From Bdellovibrionales bacterium (GTDB taxonomy: Bacteria; Bdellovibrionota; UBA1018; CAIMNF01): a stretch of DNA of 64,000 nucleotides. A program made the translations under genes and the position numbers. The stretch spans positions 186,579 to 250,578 of the forward strand of contig CANNBJ010000005.1 in NCBI GenBank assembly GCA_947502835.1. The letters run 5' to 3'. How positions within the stretch are numbered: the stretch's first letter is position 1; each line of letters begins with the position of its first letter. A model generated the notes under the pieces. That model was given only the letters and a program-made list of their open reading frames with translations, did no database searches and was not told the DNA's origin. This document shows, in pieces, positions 9,526 to 17,253 of this stretch.

Positions 9526-10316
9526 GTTCAAGTGAGGTACGGGTCAAGAATCCGCATTCGATTCTTGTGGCGCTGAAGCAGCGACCCAAAGATGTGCTCG
9601 AGATCACCTATCCCAAGGATCGCAGCGAGGGAGTCTGGAAGGAGATCGAGGCGCTGGTTGAGCGCCATAAAATCCGCCGCAGCGAGGGTGCGGGTTTCGG
9701 CGGAGTCGCTTCCCAGGATTCCAAGCGGGGACGAAATCCGAGAGGGCGGGATGGAAGAGCGGAGCGTCCCACAGGCGAACCATCGGGACGCGAAAGCGGC
9801 CACGGTGCGCTCCTGAAACCGAAGCCGCAAGCGTCGCTCGAGAAGCTTTTTTCAGGCATTGATCAAGAGACCCGCGGTTTGTGGCTTGCGCTCGATTGTC
9901 TACAAGATCCCCAGAATCTCGGCGCGATTTTCAGGGCGGCCGCATTTTTCGGAATCAAAGGGATTGTGATGACCACAGAGCGATCCGCTCCCATGACTGG
10001 TACCGTGTACGATATCGCGTGTGGCGGAGTCGAGGTGGTACCGTTTGTCCAGACCATCAACCTGAAACAGGCGCTCGACAAGGCCAAGGAAGCGGGTCTT
10101 TGGATTTTGGGAACTTCCGAGCACGCAAAGGAGCCGCTCAGTCGAATCCAAAAGGATCGCCCCTGGCTCATGGTGGTGGGCAACGAGGAAAAAGGAATTC
10201 GCAGGCTCACCGAAGAGGCCTGTGATGTGATGTGTACCATTCCGAATGCTGGTACCGAAGTGACCTCGCTGAATGTTTCAGTTGCAACCGGAATACTGCT
10301 CAGTCATTTGGGCTGA
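9522..10316 (+). CDS. SpoU/TrmH-family RNA 2'-O-ribose methyltransferase
   Basis: SAM-dependent methyltransferase of the SPOUT class, probably modifying rRNA or tRNA ribose. I place the start at the ATG at 9522, overlapping the pyrF stop, giving 264 residues. The N-terminal part (about 1-75) looks like the small substrate-binding domain, followed by a charged linker (about 60-100). The catalytic domain carries the three SpoU motifs: LDCLQDPQNLGAIFRAA, VVGNEEKGIRRL and TSLNVSVATGILL. RlmB (23S G2251) is the closest common relative, but the target cannot be decided from sequence alone. Confidence 0.9.
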   Translation: MSSSEVRVKNPHSILVALKQRPKDVLEITYPKDRSEGVWKEIEALVERHKIRRSEGAGFGGVASQDSKRGRNPRGRDGRAERPTGEPSGRESGHGALLKPKPQASLEKLFSGIDQETRGLWLALDCLQDPQNLGAIFRAAAFFGIKGIVMTTERSAPMTGTVYDIACGGVEVVPFVQTINLKQALDKAKEAGLWILGTSEHAKEPLSRIQKDRPWLMVVGNEEKGIRRLTEEACDVMCTIPNAGTEVTSLNVSVATGILLSHLG

Positions 10317-10333
10317 GGGGATTCAGGAAAATC

Positions 10334-11149
10334 ATGATCCGATTGGAAGAGGCATTTCGGTTTGATTCCCCCAAAGTCACAGCCGCAAGCGGTTTAATCC
10401 TCGCGAACGACCATTTTTATTGTGTTTCCGATGATGAGACGAGTTTGAGCAGATTTTCACGCACTCTCGTGGGTCAGGTGGAACGAATTCCCTTGTTTGA
10501 CCTCGCCTTGCCCGAGGATCCCGAGGCCCGGAAAAAATCAAAGCCTGATCTTGAAGCGATTGTTCATCTGTCGGAATCCGGCTCCATTCTTTGCATTCCT
10601 TCAGGTTCGAAACCCAATCGGGTGAGGGGAGCGATTCTCGATCGCAATCGAAGAGTCCGGGAGATCAGCTTTGAAAATGTAGTTTCCTGGCTTGTTGGCT
10701 TCATTCCGGATTTGAATTTGGAGGGAGCCGTGAATTCCGGTTCCCGCATCCTGCTCTTCCAACGTGGAAACGGAAAGTCCGGCCGCAACATGATCATCGA
10801 GATGGAGCTTCAGGATTTTCTATCGGATCAGCCCGGGCCTCATCGGGTGACCGAGGTGGACTTGGGCTCAATCGGCACCGCACGTTTGGGATTTACAGAT
10901 GCATGCATGTACCAGGGATCGATCTGGTTTCTGGCTGCGGCCGAGAGTTCAGACTCCACCTATGAGGATGGAGTGTTTACGGGTGCCACCCTCGGACGCC
11001 TTGACTCCAAAATTCGGGTTCAGGAACGCCATGAACTAGCAGTTCCGTACAAGCCGGAGGGCTTGGTGGTGGATCAAGGGCGGGTATTTGTGGTGACAGA
11101 TGCGGATGACCGGAGTGTGAGTTCGAGGCTGTTCGCGGGTCGGATCTAG
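10334..11149 (+). CDS. propeller-like protein of unknown function
   Basis: A 271-residue protein read from the ATG at 10334, 17 bp after the methyltransferase stop. It has no signal peptide. Repeated short beta-strand patterns and loops such as LEGAVNSGSRILLFQRG and KPEGLVVDQGRVFVVTDADD resemble bacterial beta-propeller proteins of the DUF6929/SdiA-regulated kind. I cannot name a reaction. An upstream in-frame start at 10232 would overlap the methyltransferase by 85 bp and is less likely. It converges with the zinc-ribbon gene, with 2 bp between stops. Confidence 0.7.
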   Translation: MIRLEEAFRFDSPKVTAASGLILANDHFYCVSDDETSLSRFSRTLVGQVERIPLFDLALPEDPEARKKSKPDLEAIVHLSESGSILCIPSGSKPNRVRGAILDRNRRVREISFENVVSWLVGFIPDLNLEGAVNSGSRILLFQRGNGKSGRNMIIEMELQDFLSDQPGPHRVTEVDLGSIGTARLGFTDACMYQGSIWFLAAAESSDSTYEDGVFTGATLGRLDSKIRVQERHELAVPYKPEGLVVDQGRVFVVTDADDRSVSSRLFAGRI

Positions 11150-11151
11150 TT

Positions 11152-11619
11152 TCAAAAAAAGAAAAAGAAGTCGATGAGCCATATCAGATCAGTCGATGTA
11201 TCCCAGGCGGAAGAGGGAGAATTCAGATCGTATGCCGAAGGAGCATCGGACACCCGGCGGGATGGTTCGGGTGCGCTCGCCAATGGACGGGGAATGCGTT
11301 CAAGTTCGGTTGGATCAAACCAGATCAACATGCAGGAATTGCAGACATCAAGTTCAATGACTCCGCTCCGTGTCTGAGGATTCACAATCCTCATGGCTCG
11401 TTTGCAAGCAGGACAGGCTCTTGAGCCCGGGCGATGGGTTTTGACGAAATCTTGCCAAAGCTTCGCGGCAGCATCCGGAGTTGTAATTCTATTGAGTGCT
11501 CCGATTCGGACCAAACGTCCCTTGCACGAGGGACAGCTCAGCAGAACCCCCCAAGGGGTTTGCGTTTCGGCGAGAGTCATTTTGCAGTTTTTGGTGATGC
11601 ACATGAGTATTGAGTTCAT
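11152..11619 (-). CDS. TFIIB-type zinc-ribbon protein with abrupt poly-Phe end
   Basis: Small cytoplasmic protein of 155 residues when started at the ATG at 11619, which has an AGGGA ribosome site 5-6 bp upstream. It carries paired cysteines: CPSCKGRL near the N-terminus, then CPACKRAM and CNSCMLIWFDPTELE. The last block is typical of zf-TFIIB ribbons. In other bacteria such ribbons often precede a rhomboid or another membrane domain. Here the protein instead ends in Leu-Ile-Asp-Phe-Phe-Phe-Phe-Phe, encoded by a T-rich tract right next to the convergent neighbour's stop. It may be a natural short protein or a truncated one. Last gene of the five-gene minus-strand operon. Confidence 0.65.
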   Translation of the reverse strand: MNSILMCITKNCKMTLAETQTPWGVLLSCPSCKGRLVRIGALNRITTPDAAAKLWQDFVKTHRPGSRACPACKRAMRIVNPQTRSGVIELDVCNSCMLIWFDPTELERIPRPLASAPEPSRRVSDAPSAYDLNSPSSAWDTSTDLIWLIDFFFFF

Positions 11620-11626
11620 GAAATCC

Positions 11627-12355
11627 CTATTCAATATAAAAAAACTCGCATCGGTCATTCTGAGGTTCGGCATAGAAACTCTTGCCGTCAAAACTCACCT
11701 CAAGAAACGCGTGTCCGCTTTTTGCTTCTTGATCGTAATCGGCTCGAGCCTTCGAAGGTATCCCAACGGCATCCTGAAGGGTGGATCCGAGGCGTGCGTA
11801 ATTGGTACATTTCCCTTTTCCTGAGCAGAAAATTTCAAGATCGGTTTGGGGGATGTGCCGGGTTTGGAAATTCAACTCATACTTTACGAGGTTGGAGACA
11901 AGGCATTTTGCAAAACAGCTCTTCCCGCAGTTGGTCAGATTCATCTCGCGAGCCTTCTTTTCCATCTCTCTCAAAAATCCTTCAAACTCGATCCGTTCCA
12001 AATCAAGAGGAATTCCCAACGCACACTGCTGCGGCAGGGTGAAGTAGTTGTTGATTGTAGACACGAATTGCATGGCCTCGGAGAAACCAGTGGCCGCATC
12101 CACGGGGAGTTCGAGCAGGTCGTCTCCCAGATTCCGCTGGTAATCCCATGAAGCCTTTTTGGAGGACTTGAAATAGCAAACTTCTTTCTTCCAATCCCTC
12201 CCATAGCAGGCGGCTTTGGCCCGCTCCAATCGGACCCGGAGTTCGGCTTTTTCGCTAATGTTCAACTGAGCCAGAGCCGAGGTGGGTGAGTGCAGAGCAA
12301 GGCCAATGGCAAACGCGCAAACCAGGGATGGAAGAATATTCATCCGGACGTTCAT
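11627..12355 (-). CDS. secreted transglutaminase-like cysteine protein
   Basis: Read from the ATG at 12355 (242 residues), one base after the tatD stop. The N-terminus is a Sec signal peptide (hydrophobic region then TSALA). The C-terminal half holds a transglutaminase-like triad: Cys in GKGKCTNYARL, His in GHAFLEV and a polar residue in YAEPQND. Further cysteines (about ten in total, including NCGKSCFAKC) suggest disulfides, which fits the neighbouring thiol-oxidation genes. Family members can be proteases, peptidoglycan- or peptide-modifying enzymes. The substrate is unknown, and the assignment rests on the motif pattern only. Confidence 0.65.
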   Translation of the reverse strand: MNVRMNILPSLVCAFAIGLALHSPTSALAQLNISEKAELRVRLERAKAACYGRDWKKEVCYFKSSKKASWDYQRNLGDDLLELPVDAATGFSEAMQFVSTINNYFTLPQQCALGIPLDLERIEFEGFLREMEKKAREMNLTNCGKSCFAKCLVSNLVKYELNFQTRHIPQTDLEIFCSGKGKCTNYARLGSTLQDAVGIPSKARADYDQEAKSGHAFLEVSFDGKSFYAEPQNDRCEFFYIE

Positions 12356-12356
12356 T

Positions 12357-13139
12357 TCATCCAAGCCCAAAACACGCCTTCGCATTGACTGTGGTGGTCG
12401 CCTCAAGTTCAGCGAAGCTGACATTCATGAGTTCCGCAAGCTTCAGTGCCGTGTGCTTCACCATGTAGGGTTCACATTTTTTGCCTCGAAGCGGAGCTGG
12501 AGCCAAAAAGGGGGAATCGGTTTCGACAAGGAGTCGGTTGAGTGGAAAGCTCTTTACGGTTTCCCGAAGCGACTCTGAATTCTTGAAGGTCAGGATGCCC
12601 GAGATCGAAATATAGAATCCTAGATCAAGGCACGCCTGCCCGAACTCCCGCGTGCCGGTGAAGCAATGAATCACGCCAAGGGATGCCGCACCCTTCTGGC
12701 GTCTTGCATAGGAAGTGAGCATTGGGAGCAGGTCTTCCTCTCCATCCCTCGAATGAATCACGACAGGCTTCTTGGTCTCGATTGCGATCTCAAGTTGCGC
12801 TTGGCATTCCTGCTTTTGCTTTTCGCGATCGGAGTGCTCGTAATAGTAATCCAAGCCGATCTCGCCTACAGCCACACATTTCGGGTGGGTGAGAAACGCG
12901 CGCATGCTGTCCAGAATCTCTGGAGTGACAAGTGATGCTTCGTGCGGATGTACCCCGATCGTGTGGTACACACTCGGAAACTGCTCAGAAATTTTTTGCA
13001 CTGTTTCGAAGTTGGTGTGGTCGGTCGCGATCGTAATGAGGGTGCCAACTCCGTTTGCTTCGGCTTCGCGAACGAGATCCGTTGGAGTCTTTCCTCCATC
13101 GTAGTCATAGTTGAGGTGGCAGTGTGTATCGATCAGCAT
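12357..13139 (-). CDS. tatD: TatD-family metal-dependent DNase/hydrolase
   Basis: Cytoplasmic metal-dependent hydrolase of the TatD/YcfH family; characterised members have 3'-5' exonuclease activity. The 260 residues begin with the metal-binding motif DTHCHL. They continue with IGVHPHEA, the Glu-containing VAVGEIGLDYYY and the C-terminal LVETDSPFLAP, all diagnostic of the family. The start codon overlaps the stop of the VKOR-DsbA gene by one base, so it belongs to the same operon. Why a nuclease-like hydrolase sits in a disulfide operon is not evident. Confidence 0.94.
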   Translation of the reverse strand: MLIDTHCHLNYDYDGGKTPTDLVREAEANGVGTLITIATDHTNFETVQKISEQFPSVYHTIGVHPHEASLVTPEILDSMRAFLTHPKCVAVGEIGLDYYYEHSDREKQKQECQAQLEIAIETKKPVVIHSRDGEEDLLPMLTSYARRQKGAASLGVIHCFTGTREFGQACLDLGFYISISGILTFKNSESLRETVKSFPLNRLLVETDSPFLAPAPLRGKKCEPYMVKHTALKLAELMNVSFAELEATTTVNAKACFGLG

Positions 13140-14308
13140 TATTTTTTAAGAAGTCTATCGATGATGTCCACCCATACATTCGTGGGGAGTCCGCCTTCCA
13201 CCTTGTGGCCGTTCACGAAAAAGGTGGGAGTGGATTGAATCTTCAGGCTTGAACCAAGTTCCGCATCGCGCTTGATCCGATCGGCAGTTTCCGGTAGCTT
13301 CATGCAATCATTAAGTTTGTTCGCATCCAATCCCTCGACTTTGGACACGAGGAGGTCCGCGATCTTTCCTTGTTCGAATTTTCCCTGATTCTCAAACAGA
13401 GTCTCGTAAGCTTCGGGAAACTTGCCTTGTTCTGTTGCGCAAACTGCCGCCATTGCGGCCTCGCAGGCAAACACATGGATGGTTCGTCCGAGTTGAGGAT
13501 CCGGATTGCACTCTTTTGCGAGCGGGAAATTCAAGAACACAAATCGAACTTCCTTCGGATATCTTTTGGTGAGCGGATGAATTGAAAGAGCCCCCATTTT
13601 GCATGCCGGGCACTCGTAATCGCTGAACTTCACAATGGTGATCGGTGCGTTCGAATCGCCGATCGAGGGAGCCCCGGCCGGGATTTGAATCGTGTTGATA
13701 TTTGAATTGAGCACGCTCTCGACAATGTCATTGAGATCATCCTGGTTCACACCAGCCTGCGGATTCATGCCTTTGGTGAACAAGAATGCCACAATCACTG
13801 CCGCACCACCGACCCAGGCAATGTGACCGATTTTTGTCCCATCGTTCGATTTTTCGGACTTCGGGATCGTCAGCGCCAGGACGAAAAGAATGATGTTGAT
13901 GCTATCAACCACAAGGCAAAGAAGGCAGAGCTTTCCGATCTGGGTCAGCATGATCATGAGGTAAATCACGGAAAACAAAAACGCGATCCCGGTGAAACCG
14001 ACGAGGTAGGGCTTCAGTCCTCGCCTGAGGGAGGAGCTGAGTCCGAAAAGCGAGAGGAGAAGAATCACGAGGTATCCGGCGATAGCCACCGCAGAGAGAG
14101 GAATCCCGGGCATCATCTCGGCGAACTTACTCATCTCCACTGCCGTGCAGTCGAAGGTTTGGCCGATATTGCAGAAGCTTTTCATCTCACCCGAACCGGT
14201 GCGGGTCAAAAAGAAGAGGCGGGTTTGCCAGATCGAGATGGCGGCTCCGATGCCGGAGAGGCCCGCAAGGAAGTAAAAGAGCTTGGTGCTGGATGTGGAT
14301 TCTTTCAT
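13139..14308 (-). CDS. VKOR-DsbA fusion, disulfide-bond formation protein
   Basis: Bifunctional inner-membrane thiol oxidase of 389 residues. Residues about 1-160 form a VKOR domain with several transmembrane helices, a periplasmic loop cysteine pair (FCNIGQTFDC) and the quinone-proximal CLLC. Residues about 190-389 form a periplasmic DsbA/thioredoxin-like domain with CPAC and a cis-Pro region (QSTPTFFVNGH). In known bacterial VKOR fusions the membrane part passes electrons from the thioredoxin domain to quinone, replacing DsbB. The upstream gene encodes a CcdA/DsbD-like electron carrier only 4 bp away, so oxidation and reduction functions share a transcript. Confidence 0.9.
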   Translation of the reverse strand: MKESTSSTKLFYFLAGLSGIGAAISIWQTRLFFLTRTGSGEMKSFCNIGQTFDCTAVEMSKFAEMMPGIPLSAVAIAGYLVILLLSLFGLSSSLRRGLKPYLVGFTGIAFLFSVIYLMIMLTQIGKLCLLCLVVDSINIILFVLALTIPKSEKSNDGTKIGHIAWVGGAAVIVAFLFTKGMNPQAGVNQDDLNDIVESVLNSNINTIQIPAGAPSIGDSNAPITIVKFSDYECPACKMGALSIHPLTKRYPKEVRFVFLNFPLAKECNPDPQLGRTIHVFACEAAMAAVCATEQGKFPEAYETLFENQGKFEQGKIADLLVSKVEGLDANKLNDCMKLPETADRIKRDAELGSSLKIQSTPTFFVNGHKVEGGLPTNVWVDIIDRLLKK

Positions 14309-14312
14309 GGTC

Positions 14313-15074
14313 TCAATTCACCTTTCCTGCTTTGAACATAAGATAATTTGCGAACGCCAGAATCAAAATGCCGCTGAGAATCTTCACCCGGTTCATCCAA
14401 GCACCCGCCCGGGGCAGGCGCTGGATCGTGCCCGCGAAAGCGGCGATTCCGATCAGAATCGTGCCAAGACCGAGTGCAAAAAAAATCATGAGTGTGAGAC
14501 CCAGCACGACGGATTGGGTTTGGGCGATGTAGGCAAGGATTGCCGAGAGGACCGGAGTGGTGCACGGGGCTGCGATGAATCCCGAGGAGGCACCAAGCAC
14601 AAAGGCGCCCACCAGGGTGGCTTCTTTTTCAGTGTTGCTCTTGGTTCCTCCCGAGAGTCCGATCGAACGCTTGGCTCGATCAAGCCAGGCTTGCGGATCA
14701 AAAGGCAAAACGTCGAGCATCATGAGTGCGGCAAGGGACATGAACAGGGAAAGCCCGAGATACCAGTTCGAGGTATTCGTGAATGAGCCGAAAACCCGAC
14801 CTGTGAGTCCCGCGAGGACTCCGAGAAACGCATAGATGATGGTCATTCCAAGCACATAGGCGATTCCCCGCATCAGGATGCCGCGCGGGTTGCGTTCCTC
14901 ATGATGGGTTTGAATGCCGCCCACCACGCCGATCGTGATCGGAATCATGGGATAGATGCAAGGGGTGAGGCTTGAGAGAATCCCGCCCAGATAGGCAAGC
15001 AGGAGTGCTAAAAACGAGCTCCCGAGAGACCCGCTGGTCAGTAAATTTTGAAGGCTGTCTGCAAGCTGATCCAT
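14313..15074 (-). CDS. CcdA/DsbD-type transmembrane thiol electron carrier
   Basis: Polytopic inner-membrane protein moving reducing equivalents from cytoplasmic thioredoxin to the periplasm. I start it at the ATG at 15074 (253 residues); longer in-frame starts run into the divergent gene and look spurious. It has about eight hydrophobic helices in two repeats, each with the hallmark Cys-Pro or Pro-Cys: LTPCIYPMIPI in the first and AAPCTTPVLSA in the second. It lacks the N- and C-terminal thioredoxin-like domains of full DsbD, so it is the CcdA-sized core. First gene of the minus-strand thiol operon; it starts 15 bp from the divergent peptide-binding protein gene. Confidence 0.88.
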   Translation of the reverse strand: MDQLADSLQNLLTSGSLGSSFLALLLAYLGGILSSLTPCIYPMIPITIGVVGGIQTHHEERNPRGILMRGIAYVLGMTIIYAFLGVLAGLTGRVFGSFTNTSNWYLGLSLFMSLAALMMLDVLPFDPQAWLDRAKRSIGLSGGTKSNTEKEATLVGAFVLGASSGFIAAPCTTPVLSAILAYIAQTQSVVLGLTLMIFFALGLGTILIGIAAFAGTIQRLPRAGAWMNRVKILSGILILAFANYLMFKAGKVN

Positions 15075-15089
15075 GGTATCGTTTCTAGC

Positions 15090-16586
15090 ATGATCCATCA
15101 ATTCATGACCAGAGTTGTTTTCGGGGTTTTGTGCTCTATCCTTTTGAATTCGGGAGCATTTTCCCAGCCCCTCCAGGTGCAGTTTTCCTCCGAGCCGACC
15201 CAGTATGATCCTCTTTTTCTCGAGGATGGCGTGGCCTTGAAATTGGCTGCGAACACATTGGGAACGCTCTATTTTTATGATGGAAAAGGGGAGCGAAAGA
15301 AGGGTTTGGTGGATTCCCATTCCCGCTCCAGGGATCGACTTCATTACACCTTTCGCTTCAAGCCCTGGCTTCGCTGGAGTGACGGAAAACCCTTCCATGC
15401 GGAACAGTTCGTCCTTGCGCTGAAGCGTCTGACCGAGGAGCCCGTGAAGGGGGCGCTTTCAGACTTGTATCCGCGGATCGATCTCAAGAAGACCCGCGCA
15501 CCAGACGCGAGGACCGCGGAGGTGCATCTCCTCCAAGCAGATGAACAGCTCCTGAATTGGCTTACGATGCCGCCTTTTGCCCCGATCCGGCCTGACCTGA
15601 TCGAGAGCTATTCCAAGACACGATCTCCTGTGGTTCCGACACTGGGGGCGTATCGGATTTCCGAGTACCAGCGGGATGGATTCCTGATCCTCAAGAAAAA
15701 TCCCGAGTTTCACGACCACAAGGAGGTCTCCATCGAGGAAGTGAAGATCCGGTTTCTCCCCGAAGAAGGCACACTGCTTCCCCTGTTGAAAGCGGGATCG
15801 ATCGACATCTTGAACCGGGTTCCTGTTTTGCAGCAAAAGGAAATCTCGGAACTTGCCACTGTTTTCGACGTGCCCGTGGAGGCCGTGACTTATCTTGCGT
15901 TCAATACGCGGAAACCGCCCTTCAATGATTTGAAGAACCGTCTTGCCGTCCGGAACTCCCTTCTCATCCCCAAGAGAGTCGAGCTCGCACGGTTGCTCAA
16001 CACGGGGGAAGTGGGAGCCGCCTCCTTTGTGCCGGTTCTGTTGGCGCCCGGGGGGTATCGCAGGGAGTGGAATGTGATGCCCGTGAAAGGCACTGAAAAA
16101 CCGGAGTTTTCTATCCAGAGCGATCAGAGTTCGAGGAATTCTACGATGCTTGAATATTTGCAATCCGAGCTCAAGAGCGATCTCGGATGGAAGCCGAAAC
16201 TCGATCTTTTGGATTGGAAGGCGCACTACGCGAAATTGAAGTCGGATCCAGCGGAAGTGTACCGCTTCGGCTGGCAGAATCCGGTGAGCGATCCCTCAAT
16301 CGTGTATGGGGTGCTTACGGAAAAGAGTCCCAACAATTTCACAGGGTGGAGCAACAAGGAATATGATGGTTTGGTTGAGGACTTGCGGCAGGAAAACCGC
16401 ATGGTGAAGCGCTCGAAGATCATCTATGAGTTGGAGTCGATTTTGTGGGATGAGGCGCCGGTAGTGCCTCTTTTGCATCAAGTTCTGAGATTTGCGATTT
16501 CCAAACGGGTGTCTGGCGTCCGTGCCAACCCGTTTGGAGTCATTCTTTTCCGTGAGCTCCGTCTCAACGGCAAATCCGGGCAGTGA
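15090..16586 (+). CDS. periplasmic oligopeptide-binding protein (SBP_bac_5 family)
   Basis: Extracytoplasmic solute-binding protein of a peptide-type ABC importer, 498 residues from the ATG at 15090. A signal peptide (hydrophobic to about residue 20, cleavage near AFSQ) is followed by an OppA/DppA-type fold. The region FRFKPWLRWSDGKPFHAEQF is typical of family 5 binding proteins, and the C-terminal half contains NPVSDPSIVYG and a W-D-E-AP-VVPL block. No permease or ATPase gene is adjacent, so it is an orphan in this window. The start could also be the ATG at 15105; neither has a strong ribosome site. Confidence 0.88.
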   Translation: MIHQFMTRVVFGVLCSILLNSGAFSQPLQVQFSSEPTQYDPLFLEDGVALKLAANTLGTLYFYDGKGERKKGLVDSHSRSRDRLHYTFRFKPWLRWSDGKPFHAEQFVLALKRLTEEPVKGALSDLYPRIDLKKTRAPDARTAEVHLLQADEQLLNWLTMPPFAPIRPDLIESYSKTRSPVVPTLGAYRISEYQRDGFLILKKNPEFHDHKEVSIEEVKIRFLPEEGTLLPLLKAGSIDILNRVPVLQQKEISELATVFDVPVEAVTYLAFNTRKPPFNDLKNRLAVRNSLLIPKRVELARLLNTGEVGAASFVPVLLAPGGYRREWNVMPVKGTEKPEFSIQSDQSSRNSTMLEYLQSELKSDLGWKPKLDLLDWKAHYAKLKSDPAEVYRFGWQNPVSDPSIVYGVLTEKSPNNFTGWSNKEYDGLVEDLRQENRMVKRSKIIYELESILWDEAPVVPLLHQVLRFAISKRVSGVRANPFGVILFRELRLNGKSGQ

Positions 16587-16588
16587 GA

Positions 16589-16951
16589 TCAGGCGTAGAT
16601 CTTTTCGCGATGCTCATGTTGTTCCTGGCATGAAACACAGAGAGTCGAGAAAGGTCTTGCATCAAGACGCCGCTTTTCAATGTCCTCTTCGCAGGATTCG
16701 CAAAGTCCAAAAGTGCCTTCCTGGATTTTTTGGAGAGCGGTGTTGATCTTGGCGATCATCACGCGCTCGCGGTTGCGAAGTTCAAAGGTCAGGCTTTGAT
16801 TGATTTCGCTTGCGGCAAGATCCGCTTCATCGGGCAGATCGTCCGTTGAAGTGTTCAGATCGTATTTGATGGTTTCCTTGGATAAGTTCAAGAGGCGTTC
16901 GCGCTCTGCGGATAGAATCCTTTTGAACTTTGTGATGGTTTGTACGTCCAT
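16589..16951 (-). CDS. DksA/TraR-family zinc-finger transcription regulator
   Basis: Small cytoplasmic protein of 120 residues that should act on RNA polymerase through its secondary channel, as DksA does. The start is the ATG at 16951, preceded by a GGGGGG ribosome site. The N-terminal part is a helical, charged coiled-coil region with Asp residues in DDLPDEADLA near its tip. The C-terminal C4 zinc finger reads CESCEED, a 15-residue gap, then CVSC. It is shorter than E. coli DksA (151). It ends 2 bp from the convergent binding-protein gene, and a 302-bp gap lies upstream. Confidence 0.9.
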   Translation of the reverse strand: MDVQTITKFKRILSAERERLLNLSKETIKYDLNTSTDDLPDEADLAASEINQSLTFELRNRERVMIAKINTALQKIQEGTFGLCESCEEDIEKRRLDARPFSTLCVSCQEQHEHREKIYA

Positions 16952-17253
16952 TTTAAATCCCCCCTTTAAAATAGTTGTCTTTGACCTTGCCCATTCCGGC
17001 ACCTGTTGCGGAGCGGGGTTCCCAACCCCCGATCCAGTGCGGGCTCATCCTTGAGCTTCTGCCTTTGACTCGCGCCAACGACAAAAATTAGACGGTAGAT
17101 AGGGTGTATAAGCATCTCTAAGGAGGAGCAATCATTTTAACTTGAAGATTTTATTGTAAAAAGCATAAAAGTCAACTAAACAACGGCGCTCCTTGTGGAA
17201 GAATTTGAAAAAATGAGCAGAAAAATGCCCGAAAATAAGTGAATCTACGGCCC
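16952..17253. other. 302-bp gap upstream of dksA-like gene and glmU
   Basis: No gene or tRNA was recognised here. The right half is AT-rich. A strong orphan Shine-Dalgarno-like AAGGAGGAG sits at 17120-17128, but no start codon at a useful distance opens more than a few codons. A possible glmU promoter is TTGAAG (17142-17147), 18 bp, TAAAAG (17166-17171). The remainder may hold dksA promoter elements or a small RNA, but nothing supports this directly. Confidence 0.4.

Noticed and set aside
16980..17060. Possible tRNA in the GC-rich left half of the gap upstream of glmU
   Set aside because: No T-loop GTTCRANNC with matching stem and no cloverleaf could be drawn.
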